From Mya arenaria (lineage: Eukaryota > Mollusca > Bivalvia > Myida > Myidae), in assembly GCF_026914265.1 (NCBI RefSeq), contig NC_069135.1:61246738-61310737 (forward strand): a DNA stretch of 64,000 nucleotides, written 5' to 3'. The notes beneath the pieces are model-generated. The model saw only the letters and a list, made by a program, of their open reading frames with translations. It was not told where the DNA came from and ran no database searches. Within the stretch, counting starts at the first letter, position 1; each line of letters opens with the position of its first letter. This document shows positions 32,716 through 45,839 of the stretch, piece after piece. The position numbers and the translations under genes are program-made.

Positions 32716-33529
32716 TTACTCCTCCTGCCTGCCAAGTGGCCCGGTCACAATTGACTTATATGTGTAGTGTTTTTATTGAGTTCAAGTTTATGTCTTGTGC
32801 GATTGATGGGATACTGTAATACATATTGTATTGTTTATATGAAAGGTCAAATTGCACTTACCAGAAATGTTGTAGAATTTGTCAAAATGGCTAAATGTTT
32901 ATTTACTCTGATTGAAAAAATGACCCTTTGTCTCTTAATGTGAACATGGTCAAATGCCCCTTTCACTTTGAGAAATAAATTGTGTGGATGTCTCTTTTTT
33001 GTCCATGAACGTGAATATGTTAGAGATGTCCCCTTGTTTCTTAATGTCAGGTTTTATCATGTCCCCCCTCTCAATGTGAAATTATATCTTTCTTTGTTAA
33101 TGTTTCCGTTGTATTGTAGACTTACGCGTTATATTGAACAATATGCTTATTGTTTCTTTTGATCGATTGTTTCGGGTAGACTTATTTCCTCCGAGTAATT
33201 TGTTTTGTGCAAAGCAAAATCTTTATCTTACAAGGGGGAGTAGGAAAACTTGGAACTTCCTCTCAAAGGGAACTTACTGTGTAAGAAAAGTTATGTTCTT
33301 GTTTTAATTTGTTTCTCCTCGACAGTGTTTGTGCAAGTATTCCGATGATTACAGATATGGAACACACTAAGAATGATTATATATTCTATATATTCTTTTA
33401 CGTTATAGTGAAATGAAAAGAGTTAAATTAAAATCTTAATTATTAATAATGGGCGGAGTGAGCCTAGCAAACGAGCCCTTCGTTATTATCAATACTTAAA
33501 TTCAGGTCAGCTTACTGACTTAGATGGTC
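32716..33529. other. No gene recognised
   Basis: AT-rich spacer between two arrays. It contains repeated words such as TCTCTTAATGTGAA / TTTCTTAATGTCAG / CTCTCAATGTGAA at 32930-33080, probably a short decayed tandem repeat. Confidence 0.5.
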
Positions 33530-34095
33530 AAGCACTCACTCTACGTAGCTTATAAAAACTGATGTAGCCCGTAAGGGCCGTATAAACACTGATGATTGAC
33601 CAATAATTACGGTGTTCACTCACAGAAAATATAGCGTTTATGTGGCATACAATTAATGATGATAAAGCATTTAGGGGGCGTACAATCACTGTTATTATAG
33701 CATTTAAGGGACGTACAGTCAAAGCGGATGTAGCATTAAGGGGCGTTATGTAATTGATGATGTGGCTCTTAAGGCACGTAGAGCCACTGATGGTGCAGAA
33801 TTTCTGGGGCGTAATAGCATTGATGGTGTAGCATCTAGGGCGCGTAAAACCACTAATGATGCAGACTTTATTAGGCGTAATGTCAGTGACGAAGTATCAT
33901 TAAGGGGGCGTACAGACACTCATGAGGCGCGTTATGTCACTGATGATGTAGAATTTAGGGGGCGTCCAGGCATTGATGATGTAGCATTTAGAGAGCGTTA
34001 TGTCACTATTGATGTAGAATTTAGGGGGCGTCCAGGCATTGATGATGAAGCATTACGGGCGCATAATATTACTGATGATTTCAACTTGTTTACAA
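33530..34095. repeat. 33-bp minisatellite, about 17 units
   Basis: The unit reads roughly GATGATGTAGCATTTAGGGG, then GCGTACAGTCACT. Because 33 is divisible by 3, one frame stays open over 33762-34133 as an 11-residue repeat (DDVEFRGRPGI). The last units alternate as 66-bp dimers. Early units (before about 33700) are weaker. I see no start context, signal or flanking exon that would make it a gene. Confidence 0.88.
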
Positions 34096-34689
34096 TATTA
34101 ATGTTTTTGGCTAACTTTCGAGAACCGTTGTAAATAAAAAGAGGAAACAAAATGAAATAAAAGCATTTAAATGCAATTTGTGTTTGTTTTTATTTCCTTA
34201 GCAACGGATAAGCGATTCTTGAAGCAAGTCAAGCAGTTTTCTAGGCCAATGTCTCAGAGGAGTTATTAGACGACACGATGAAATGTATCAATTGACGAAA
34301 CAAGCGTATCAACACATACTAAATACGTTGTTAAGAACATATATCATTTGTAACGTAATTGTGGAGAAATGTAAGCCATCGTGACATTTAGGTTTACACG
34401 TCATGGTCATGTCAAAACAACTTTATGGAAAAGGGATTTCGTAGAGTGACGATTTTCAAAAGAATCCTATTTAACACAAAACTATTAAAAAAGACCTTAT
34501 ATTGAAGTGTTTACAAAATATGTGTATACTTACCGAAAATATAAAACTAATATAGCAATGCTCTGCGTAATTTTGTGGGTCCTTTGGGTCCTAGCCTTGT
34601 GCCTCTGGAATGGTATTAAATATGAAATTAAAGCCTTTCTTGTGGCCATACATGATTGACTTCAAACCCGTTATCTTTCACTCGCAATC
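34096..34689. other. No feature recognised
   Basis: AT-rich spacer between the 33-bp and 31-bp arrays. Confidence 0.5.
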
Positions 34690-35165
34690 CGATTACATAC
34701 CCAACACTTTATCACCTCCATGTGTACATACCTAACACTCTATAATCCCCATGTGTACATACACAATATCCTATCATCGCCATGTGTACACACCCTACAC
34801 TCTACCAACGCTATGTGTACATACCCAACACTTTATCATCTCCATGTGTACATACCCAACACTCTATAATGCCCATGTGTACATACCCAACACTTTATCA
34901 TCCCCATGTGTACATACCAAACAATTAATCATCATCATGTGTACACACCCAACACACCACCATCCGCATATGTACATACCCAACACTCTATCATCACCAT
35001 GTGTACATACCCAACACCCTAGCATCGCCAAGTGTACATACCTAACACTCTATAATCCCCATGTGTACATACCCAACACTCCATCCTTCCCATGTGTACA
35101 TACTTAACACCCTATTATCGCCATGTGTATACACCCAACATTCTTCCATCGCAATGTTTACAATG
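34690..35165. repeat. 31-bp minisatellite, about 15 units
   Basis: The unit reads ACCCAACACTCTATCATCCC, then CATGTGTACAT. TGTGTACAT recurs at 34721, 34752 and 34783, giving a 31-base period. The long frame at 34751-35107 is a by-product of the repeat. Confidence 0.92.
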
Positions 35166-35231
35166 TGATGTTTTTAATTTATTTCATGGATAACGGTGAA
35201 AGACTGGAAAATATTGGTGAATGATAACTTG

Positions 35232-35261
35232 ATCATTTCACTCTGGCTCGAGTGAAATGAT
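35232..35261. repeat. Small hairpin
   Basis: ATCATTTCACTC (35232-35243) and GAGTGAAATGAT (35250-35261) form a perfect 12-bp stem. A third direct copy of the left arm follows at about 35270. Confidence 0.7.
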
Positions 35262-35357
35262 AACATTTGATCATTTCACTCTGCAGACAACTCGGGACTT
35301 TTTATCCATTTTACATAAGACTTGCTTCCCTTGACTTGAAAAAGAACATTAATGTAA

Positions 35358-35623
35358 TGCACCAGTCAATTGTAACCACGCCCCCCCCCTCCCCAGGTTC
35401 GGGGAATAGCCTGGGTAACTGCTGTTAAAATCCCCGCTAAATCCCCTGCACCCCAGGGACTCTAGGTAAGGCCCATTCCCCGCTATTTTTGGCGTGAAGA
35501 CAAAACCACCGCATTCAGCCGGCACTGCTGGGCCACCTGGAAGGTAAAAACACGGCCCATTTCCCCGGCTATCCCGGGTATATCCCCGGACCTGGGAGGC
35601 CGTGGTTCCAATTGACTGTTGCA
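35358..35623. mobile_element. Intact copy of the 23-bp-TIR MITE
   Basis: 266 bp. The left end is TGCACCAGTCAATTGTAACC and the right end is the inverse of TGCAACAGTCAATTGGAACC. Flanked by TAA on both sides, a possible 3-bp target duplication. The body matches 15313-15823 without the nested element. Confidence 0.85.
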
Positions 35624-37691
<2,068 letters not shown>

Positions 37692-38551
37692 CTATACTAA
37701 GTTGAATACTTTCACGAAATTCTTCAAATCAGGTCTGCCATACTGACTGCAGGTTACAAACACCATCTTCCTCAGTGAACAGTAAGCCACATTGTATGGA
37801 CCCTCTATCCCCGCCTCCTTCCCTATCAGTTGGGTTATATCCCCGGTGAGCGTGTCCAGTAACTGGATGTTGTTACTGCGACCCCCACACACGAGCAGCT
37901 GGGTGTCCCCCATACCTGCCTGACCATATGGTGATATCAGTGTCGGGTCTTGGAAGGACTGGAGCACATCTAGTGATATGCTCAGCTTGGTTATGGTGTT
38001 GGTGCCACAGTCCGAGACATATATGACCGGAGTAGTCTGGCTCCCTCTGGTCACTGTCAGATAGTAAGGTTGCTGAAACAAAGGTGTTCCACTGTTGTCT
38101 TTGTCCATAATCTTTTTCACCTTTCCCTTCATGTCCATCAACACAACCTTACCTGGGGAGGAGAAGGACACTATCAAGTTGTCATCACAAAAATCTATTC
38201 CACGACATTGTCCATCTACTTTAACAACATCCTGCAGAGTGACATTTCCCTGAGTAGATACGAACTGAATCTTTCCCTCCAAAAGCAGAGTTACGGCTCC
38301 CCTGTCCCCGGGCAGTAGACACAGGTCCCACGGCCCACCTGGCAATTTCACCTGAGACAACACCTTGTTGGTAGGGGTGTTCACCAGCTTCAATGAGTCA
38401 TTAACGCGATCTACCAGTAGGAGTCTGTCCCCGGTCAGGAGGGTCATACTGGTCAGGAAGGAGTCACGGGTGTCAAATGATGTCTTCACTGAAATTTCAG
38501 GCTGCCTGCTGAACTTGGCCCGGCTAAAGGATGCTTGGCTCATGATGTGGG
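37692..38551 (-). CDS. Beta-propeller (NHL/TolB-like) C-terminal exon of the TRIM-like gene
   Basis: Seen: 860 coding bases from a strong acceptor (CTAACTTTACTTTCAG|CC) at 38551 to TAG at 37692-37694, with no stops. The protein shows repeated ~45-residue blade-like segments with hydrophobic strands and conserved turns: GDRLLLVDRVNDSLKLVN, GGPWDLCLLPGDRGAVTLLL, CRGIDFCDDNLIVSFSS, VIYVSDCGTNTITKLSI, TQLLVCGGRSNNIQLLD. It fits a six-bladed NHL-like propeller. The acceptor leaves two bases that complete the one-base overhang of the B-box exons upstream, so the reading frame joins exactly. Known: propellers of this class bind protein or RNA partners in TRIM-NHL proteins. It is the only propeller exon in the window. 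Confidence 0.87.
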
Positions 38552-38677
38552 CTGAAAGTAAAGTTAGTTATCATCAAAAATAAAAAAAGTTTTATTTTAT
38601 CACATTCAAAAATAATTCATAATGAATAATATAAATTGCAAAAGTGAAACAAAAACGTTTGTTTCGTCAAGACATTC

Positions 38678-38744
<67 letters not shown>

Positions 38745-39120
38745 TGAAAAATAATAAAATGAGTTATCATATTTGAACTTTTAACACAACTAAATATATT
38801 GTAGATAGTCCTTATATTTTACCGCAATGATATACAAAATGCTGTATAGTTAATAATTGCCTATCTCTTCTTATATCAAATATAAGAATGCGAAAATCAG
38901 TTATGCATAACTAAATTTCATTGAATACAGTGTAATTCAAAAATATCTTAAAGCACATTGGTCAGCCTGAGATAAACATTTATAAGGGTACCATTCAATC
39001 ATTTAAAAAAAGATGATAACATTTTGATATGTTGGGTAATATTTAGAAGAGTTGCCCTCTTCTCAACAATGCAACATTCATTTAAACAAAACCTTCTTAC
39101 GATAGCTATCGCCATGGTCT
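38552..39120. other. Intron between mini-exon A and the propeller exon
   Basis: AT-rich, with an (AAT)n microsatellite at about 38683-38744. Confidence 0.6.
38683..38744. repeat. (AAT)n microsatellite
   Basis: About 60 bases of AAT repeat inside the intron. Confidence 0.95.
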
Positions 39121-39867
39121 ATAAACATTAAATTCGGGATTGTGCAGTGTAAAATCGGTTTTGAAATGAGTTCTTAAGGCAATATAAGTGTATACATATG
39201 AATTTTAATTATGTGTTTTTGTTTTTTGAGAACATTTGTAAATGGATCAAACTGATAATAAACGGTTTCAATATATTTTATATGAATCATCATTGCTGTA
39301 GCAGTGTTGGTATAATATGATTAGGGTAAATACGATATAAGTTAAAACTGATTGCCAGTGAAGTGTATTATTGCAAAAATAGTTAAGATTCCCAAGAGTT
39401 TTAAGTCATTAAGTTTTACTGATAAATTTAATTACTACGCGATCTATTTGCAGTGAACAATCCAATTTATGAGTATGTGAATAGTCCACATACATCCGTG
39501 ATTGTTTTCGATAAAAATGGCCGATAGGTTCCGAATGCATTGTTTAGACTGTGACGTCCTCAGAGTAAAATACAGCAATGTTGCACTGACAGAAGTGGAA
39601 TACGTGTTAATGCCGTATTGTAATACCCACGTCATATGGTTTATAGTATTCCATATTATATGCCTTAAGTTATTTGGATTTTAATCTTATTTGGCAATAT
39701 ATTATTTGTCGCAGTAGTTGATTATTTTGCATAGGATTAGTACTTTACAACATAGCTTTCAACGCAGCGTCAACGTGCCTGGTTAGCTTGAGCGACGTCA
39801 ACAGGCTTTGGAAACAGACTTATCGACTGTAATACATAGTCAAATATGTGTGTGGTTGTACACAAAC

Positions 39868-39957
39868 CTTTTGGTGATACACCTTGCATGTGTTCCTGTT
39901 GTTGCTGTGTCGCCTCGAGTTGTCGTGGTTCCTGCCCTGACGCCGAAGTTGATTCGC
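39868..39957 (-). CDS. Candidate 90-bp mini-exon A (phase 1-1)
   Basis: Between acceptor ATAACTCCAG|GC and donor AAAAG|GTTTGT the minus strand has 90 bases without a stop. It starts with the last two bases of a codon and ends with one base over, so it can be included or skipped without changing frame. It encodes ESTSASGQEPRQLEATQ, then HMQGVSPK, clearly homologous to the last 30 residues of the B-box exons (ESTSALGQQ ... EALSQK). The flanking intron is also duplicated from the intron behind the B-box exon (about 39640-39840 resembles 40040-40215). A decayed, unused duplicate remains possible. Confidence 0.5.
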
Positions 39958-40263
39958 CTGGAGTTATGATTGGTAATGATTAAGAATATACACAGTATTG
40001 TTTTACCTAAACAAAAAAGGAATAAATCATTCAAAATATATACCTTAGGTTTATTTGGATCTCAATTTTATTTGCGAAATATTATTTGTCTAAGTATTTC
40101 ATTCTGTTATTTTTGTAAAGCACTTGATGCACTTTTTAACTTAGTTTTTAACGTAACGTTAAAGTGCCTGTTTTGCTCGAGCGACGTCAACAGGCTTTTG
40201 ATTACAGACTTATCAACTTCTTTACTTATGAAATGTCAATTTTGTAAGTGGTTGTTTGCAAAC

Positions 40264-41260
40264 CTTTTTGTGATAAAGCTTCCATGTGTTTGTTGTATTG
40301 TTGCACTGTCTTCTGTTGCCGTTGTTCCTCTTTCGCCTGCTTTTGTCGTTGTTGCTGCCCTAACGCCGACATTGATTCGCCCTCTTCCAACTGTCCTAAT
40401 TCTCTTTCAGAAGCTATTGACTGCTCAATTGCAGAGTTCCTGTGAAACTTGTATCGGGGAACTTCACTCCTCCTGCTCACATCCAGTGCTGCCTGAATAC
40501 CTGCTAGCTCCTTTATAGCTCGCTTTCCTACTATTAATAGCTGGTTTCCGTTGTCATGCTGTGCTTGTAGCTCCGACTTTAGTTTCTCAATGGATGATTT
40601 CATGTTAGTGCATTTTGATTTCAGCCCATTTATCAATGTATTGGATATTCGTTTCTTCTGATCAATTTCTGCCAAGAGTTCGTTTTCCTTTTTATCCAGG
40701 TACTGGTTAATTTCATTCCTTAATTTGCGAAGCTCATTGATATTGGTTTGGCTTTCTTCGTCAACTAATTTCAGAATCGCATGTATTTCGTGAGAAAGTT
40801 TGTCAATGTCACTGGCCGTCTGGACAAGGCCTGTTTTCAGGCTGTTGTATTCTACACCCTGCTTGAATCGTTTTACCACTTGCGGAAGTTTGTCCATCTT
40901 ACAAGAGCGATGTTTCTCATCCTCAACTACACAGTCGCTACACAGAAGTGTCTCATGATTAAGACAGTAATATTTTATGATCTCTTTAGCATGACGCTGA
41001 CATATTTCTGTATAACTTTCATATTCACTGTCATCGCGGAATGAGGTAGGCAAACTGTCCTTGTCTTGGAGACGGTGGCTTTTGGTCATTTTCTGGTTCC
41101 GGTGTACTCGGGCACAGGTGAAACAAAGGAACTCCTTGCAGACAGGACAGAAGGCCTCAGAGTTGATTTTTTTGCCGCCCCCCGCGCACGGCTGGCAGTA
41201 GATGCGGTCAAGCGCCGATCCAGATGCCATTTGTGCCTTTCCTGTGGGAACTACATCCAT
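40264..41260 (-). CDS. B-box / coiled-coil protein, coding exon 1A
   Basis: 997 coding bases from ATG at 41260 to donor CAAAAAG|GTTTGC at 40264. If unspliced, the frame continues to a stop at 40226 (344 residues). N-terminal finger at residues about 21-61 (CQPCAGGGKK, CPVCKEFLCFTCARVHR). B-box 2 at about 87-122 (CQRHAKEIIKYYCLNH, CSDCV). Coiled coil at about 130-265. Gln/Arg/Lys-rich tail. No RING. It is nearly the same as exon 1B. It ends with one base of a split codon, which fits both the mini-exons and the propeller exon, so it could start a shorter alternative transcript. Confidence 0.87.
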
Positions 41261-41760
41261 TCTTCTAAGTGCTTAAACATTTAAGGAATATAGTGTAGCT
41301 ACAATATGAACCATGAAGCTTTTAGGATCAAAAATAAATTCCGTTTAGAACATAACAAATTTAAAGGCCTCTCTCTGTATCTCTCTCCTCTCTTTTTCTA
41401 TCTCCTCCTCTCTCTCTCTCTCTCTCTTGCTCTTCCTCCCCTCTATTTGTTTCCTCTCTCTGTACTTACCTCCATTTCTTTCTTTTTCTCTCTCTGTCCC
41501 TCTCCCCATCCCCTCTCACTCTTTCTCACTTTCACTGTCTGTTCTATAAACATTCAATTCGGGATTGTGCAGTGTAAAATCGGTTTTGAAAGGGGTTCTT
41601 AAAGCTAAATAAGTGTATACATATGAATTTTAATTATGTGTTTTTGTTTTTTTGAGAACATTTGTAAATGGATCAAACTGATACTAAACGGTTTCCATAT
41701 AATTTATATGAATCATCATTGCTGTAGCAGTATTGGTATAATATGATTAGGGTAAATACG

Positions 41761-42222
41761 AAGTTATACAAAGCAAATATCCTTGCATCTGAAAAGATAA
41801 AAAAAATCGTTAGTGTAGCGCTTTCGTATAGAATGTTGTATTAGAATGGAGCGGATTTTTGCAGATTTTGATCCCACGAGGCGCAAGGCGATTGAAATCA
41901 ATATCTGCATGAATCCAAGAGAGTCGATTACGATATTTTGGATCAAAACGCAATATAAGTTATCATTTTTTTTCAATAAATTTCCGGCTAAATGTCTTAA
42001 ATGACACATGTTTTCATAATAAATGCAATTTTAATTACGCAATATTTTGTTTGATGACGTCATTTCAACATTGTCACACTTTTTCATTCGGAGCTCCTCG
42101 GCCATTTTTATCGAAAACAACCTCGGATGTATGCCGGTACAGTAGTAGAAGTAGTTCGTAATTTTTGAATTGTATTATGAAATAAACTTAGTGTTTAAGA
42201 GTTGTATTTATTGATGTAAGCT
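41761..42222. mobile_element. ~460-bp insertion present only in unit B
   Basis: In unit A the sequence GGTAAATACGA runs straight into TATAAGTTAAAACTG. In unit B the same join is split by this segment. It is AT-rich, has a GATGACGTCAT palindrome near 42053-42063, and contains CTCGGCCATTTTTATCGAAA near 42100, the inverse of a motif in the host repeat. Probably a non-autonomous element; no terminal repeats were fixed. Confidence 0.6.
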
Positions 42223-42752
42223 AAAACTGATTGCCAGTGAAGTGTATTATTGCAAAAATAGTTAAGATTCCCAAGAGTTTTAAGTCATTAAGTTTTACTG
42301 CTAAATTAAATTATTAAGCGATATACTTGCAGTGAACATTCCAATTTATGAGTATGTAAATAGTCCAGATACATCCGAGATTGTTTTCGATAAAAATGGC
42401 CGATACGTTTCGAATGCATTTTTTAGGATATGACGCCAGCAGAATAGAATACAGCAATGTTGCACTGACATAAGTGGAATACGTATAAATACCGTATTGT
42501 AATACCCACATAATATGGTTTATAGCATTCCATATTATATGCCTTAAGTTATTTGGATCTTAATCTTATTTGCGCAATATTATTTATCGCAGTAGTTGAA
42601 TATTTTGCTTTGGTTTAGTACTTTATAACATAGCTCTCAAAGCAGCGTCAACGTGCCTGGCTAGCTTGAGCGACGTCAACAGGCTTTGGAAACAGACTTA
42701 TCGACTGTAATACAAAGGCAAATGTCAAATATGTTTGACATTGTACACAGAC

Positions 42753-42842
42753 CTTTGGGTGATACACCTTGCATGTGGTCCTGTTGTTGCGGCATCGTCT
42801 TGAGTTGTCGTGGTTGCTGCCCTGACACCGAAGTTGATTCGC
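42753..42842 (-). CDS. Candidate 90-bp mini-exon B (phase 1-1)
   Basis: Same layout as mini-exon A: acceptor ATAACTCCAG|GC, 90 bases without a stop, and donor CCAAAG|GTCTGT. It encodes ESTSVSGQQPRQLKTMPQQQ, then HMQGVSPK. Two tandem copies have both kept the open frame, the borders and the symmetric phase. That favours use as a cassette exon, but the copies are young enough that it could also be chance. Confidence 0.5.
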
Positions 42843-43132
42843 CTGGAGTTATGATTGGTATAAATTAAGAATATACACAGTATTGTTTTACCTAAGCAAA
42901 AAAGTATATATCATTCAAAATATATACCTTAGGTTTATTTGGAACTCAATTTTATTTGTCGAAGTATTTTATTCTGTTTTTTTGTAAAGCACTTGATGCA
43001 CTTTATAACATAGTTTTTAACGTAACGTTAAAGTGCCTGTTTTGCTCGAGTGTCGTCAACAGGCTTTTAATTACAGACTAATCAACTACTTCACTTAGGA
43101 ATTGACAAATATGTCAGTGGTTGTTTGCAAAC

Positions 43133-44129
43133 CTTTTTGTGATAAAGCTTCCATGTTTTTTTTGTGTTGTTTCACTGTCTCCTGTTGCCGTTCTTCCTGC
43201 TTCGTCTTCTGTTTTCGATGTTGCTGCCCTAACGCCGACGTTGATTCGCCCTCTTCCAACCCTCCTATCGCATTTTCAGAAGCTATTGACTGCTCAATTG
43301 CAGGGTTCCTGTGAAACTTGTATCGGGGAACTTTACTCCTCCTGCTCACCTCCAGGGCTGCCTGAATACCTGCTAGCTCCTTTATAGCTCGCTTTCCTAC
43401 TATTAATAGCTGGTTTCCGTTGTCATGCTGTGCTTGTAGCTCCGACTTTAGTTTCTCAATGGATGAATTCATGTTAGTGCATTTTGATTTCAGCCCATTG
43501 ATCAATGTATTGGATGTTCGTTTCTTCTGATCAATTTCTGCCAAGAGTTCGTTTTCCTTTTTATCCAGGTACTGGTTAATTTCATTCCTAAAATTGCGAA
43601 GCTCATTGATATTGTTTTGGCTTTCTTCGTCAACTAATTTCAGAATCGCATGTATTTCGTGAGAAAGTTTGTCGATGTCACTGGCCGTCTGGACAAGGCC
43701 TGTTTTCAGGTTGTTGTATTCTACACCATGCTTGAATCGTTTTACCACTTGCGGAAGTTTCTCCACCTTACAAGAGCGATGTTCCTCATCCTCAACTAGA
43801 CAGTCGCCACACAGAAGTGTCTCATGATTATGACAGTAATATTTTATGATCTCTTTAGCATGACGCTGACATATTTCTGTATAACTTTTATATTCACTCT
43901 CATCGCGGAATGAGGTAGGCACACTGTCCTTGTCTTGGAGACGGTGGCTTTTGGTCATTTTCTGGTTCCGGTGTACTCGGGCACAGGTAGAACACAGGAA
44001 CTCCTTGCAGACAGGACAGAAGGCCTCAGAGAGGATTTTATTGCCGTCTTCCGCGCACGGCTGGCAGTAGATGCGGTCAGTCGCCGATCCAGATGCCATT
44101 TGTTCCTTTCTTGTGGGAACTACATCCAT
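43133..44129 (-). CDS. B-box / coiled-coil protein, coding exon 1B
   Basis: 997 coding bases from ATG at 44129 to donor CAAAAAG|GTTTGC at 43133, the same length as exon 1A. Finger at residues about 21-61 (CQPCAEDGNK, CPVCKEFLCSTCARVHR), B-box 2 at about 87-122 (CQRHAKEIIKYYCHNH, CGDCL), long coiled coil, and a Gln/Lys-rich tail ending EALSQK. It has no RING, so it is unlikely to be an E3 ligase on its own and more likely a scaffold. It is the most upstream exon of the locus. Spliced to the propeller exon it gives about 618 residues, or about 648 with one mini-exon. Confidence 0.87.
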
Positions 44130-44529
44130 TCTTTTAAGTGCTTAAACATTTAAGGAATATAGTGTAGCTACAATATGAACCATACAGCTATTAGGATCGA
44201 AAATAAATTCTGTTTAGAACATAACAAATTTAATGGTCTCTCTCTGTCTCTCTTTCTCTTCTCTCTTTCTATCTCTCCCTCTCCCTCTTGCTCTTCCTCC
44301 CTCTCTCTGTACTTACCTTCCTCTCTTTCTTTTTCTCTCTTTGTCCCTCTCCCCATCCCCTCTCACTCTCTCTCACTTTCATTGTCTGTTCGTTCATCCA
44401 TTCTCCTACTATCCTGTCACTTGTTCTGCCCTGTCTCTCCATCCCCACTTATTCTCCTGTTTCTCTCTGTCCCCCTCTAATTTTTCAATCTCATTCTTTC
44501 TCTCATTATTTTATGATGCGAAATAAATA

Positions 44530-45264
44530 AAGCGAATTAACATTTCAGTTCTTTTCATTCATTACGAGTAACAACACCAGCATATTTAATATGTCATTTA
44601 GTAAATAAATCATTGAGTGACATCAAGGCCGCGGATACGTGACGTGAAACCCTGCCAGGAATTGAGGCGTGATGAAATGTTTAATTTAACGTAGTTGGTG
44701 TCACGGCCGTAACGATAACAGTTTACACAAAACGTGCCAGCAAACAAATACCACCGGCACTCCCAAACCTGACACACGGACAAAGGGCTGAGTAAACAGC
44801 CGGCCATGCAGGTCTGGGCAATAGACATATATTATACCACCTGTGCGATTGCACACTTTACACATAACATAGACACTTGGCTGGCAAACCAATACCAACA
44901 GCCGTTAACACATGGATACACAACACATAACACGTACGGCCAACGTCAACGTATGTAACGTAATGCGTTAATTATAATTTATGAATGTTTACATTAATAT
45001 AATAAAGTGGGTTTAGGATTCGTTGCTACGGAAAGGACGTTGGACCCTTAGCCTCTCTTACCGTCGCGTGAATCCACAGCGCACTGAATGTTTTTTTTTT
45101 AAATAAATGCTTTCAAGATGTTTATATAACAGTGCATAGAAGTTAATAAGCATCACACCCCCTGCAGAATTTTACGCCACAATACTATTTTAATGAAAAT
45201 TTATCCTCCAAAATTCTGCTCGATGAAAACAGCGAAGATAATAATATTTGCGTCGATTGCATTA
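44530..45264. other. 3' region of the Ngaro-like element and flank
   Basis: No gene recognised. Ngaro elements are expected to have split terminal repeats here, but I could not match this stretch to the 49.3-49.5 kb side by eye. Confidence 0.45.
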
Positions 45265-45795
45265 TCAAAGATGTTTCGCGATGACGTCCTTAAGTGCGTC
45301 TAGATAAAACTCCAACCCTACTTCGGACAAGTGAACACCGTCCTGGCGATAAAACCCAGGTGTTTCCGTATCAATGTCAAGCACTAGCGTATCGAACCGT
45401 ACGGTAGAACGGACCCAGCTCCTACCATACCGATTGATACGAGCCCGTTTGCTCAATTGCTTTACTGTCAGGATTTAATTTCTGAATTATATCGATAATA
45501 TCTACCCAAATTAATATTGCTTGGGGAAAGTGTGATCTTAAGTATCTATTTCCTTAGTGACGGCATTACATGTCTTAGCTAAAGGGTCGTTTTGGATATC
45601 ATTGCCACCAAGGTGAATTACGATAATTTTTGGCGGGGTACCAAATAACACTGGTGATTCCACCGCCCACCGGAACCTGGACCAGGTTAGGCCGACAACC
45701 CCCCACCAGCCGATCGTAGTTTGGAGTTTTAGATTGGTAATGCCCTTCACCTGCGCCCGAACACCGACACAACGCGGAACGGAGTCACCTAGCAC
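45265..45795 (-). pseudogene. GDSL/SGNH hydrolase of the YR retrotransposon
   Basis: Two frames. 45795-45538 carries block I (VLGDSVPRCVGV, nucleophile Ser in GDS) and block III (VIHLGGNDIQNDPL, with the GxND Asn). 45456-45265 carries block V (FYRQDGVHLSEVGLEFYLDA, with the DxxH Asp and His). The three blocks are in the right order and about the right spacing for an SGNH esterase-like fold. A stop at 45538 and a frame change split it. Immediately upstream is an intron-like AATTTTC..TTTATTTAAACAG, so it may be joined to the recombinase mRNA by splicing. The substrate is unknown. Confidence 0.78.
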
Positions 45796-45839
45796 CCAAA
45801 CCCCTGTTTAAATAAAGAAAATCCTGAATGTGATAAGCC

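Larger units (their letters stand above)
39120..41545. repeat. Tandem duplication unit A of the B-box locus
   Basis: Collinear with 41545-44500. Both units hold, left to right: ATTCGGGATTGTGCAGTG, an AT-rich intron, the GATAAAAATGGCCGATA motif, a mini-exon, an internally duplicated segment, a B-box exon, and a CT-rich tract at the right end (41358-41535 here). Unit A lacks the ~460-bp insertion found in unit B. Confidence 0.88.
41545..44500. repeat. Tandem duplication unit B of the B-box locus
   Basis: Second copy of unit A, including a CT-rich tract at 44236-44500. It carries an extra ~460 bp at 41761-42222 relative to unit A. That insertion contains a segment (42100-42135) which is the inverse of 42368-42403. 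Confidence 0.88.

Noticed and set aside
34751..35107. 118-residue open frame with regular Cys/His/Tyr pattern
   Set aside because: Created by a 31-bp tandem repeat read over three units; no codon or splice support.
40226..40263. Reading the B-box exon on to its own stop as a complete 344-residue protein
   Set aside because: The added tail after CAAAAAG differs between copies and looks intronic, while the split codon fits the propeller exon. An unspliced form cannot be excluded.
44168..44530. Ser/Leu-rich and Arg/Glu-rich frames on both strands
   Set aside because: CT-rich low-complexity tract, present in both duplication units and read in several frames.
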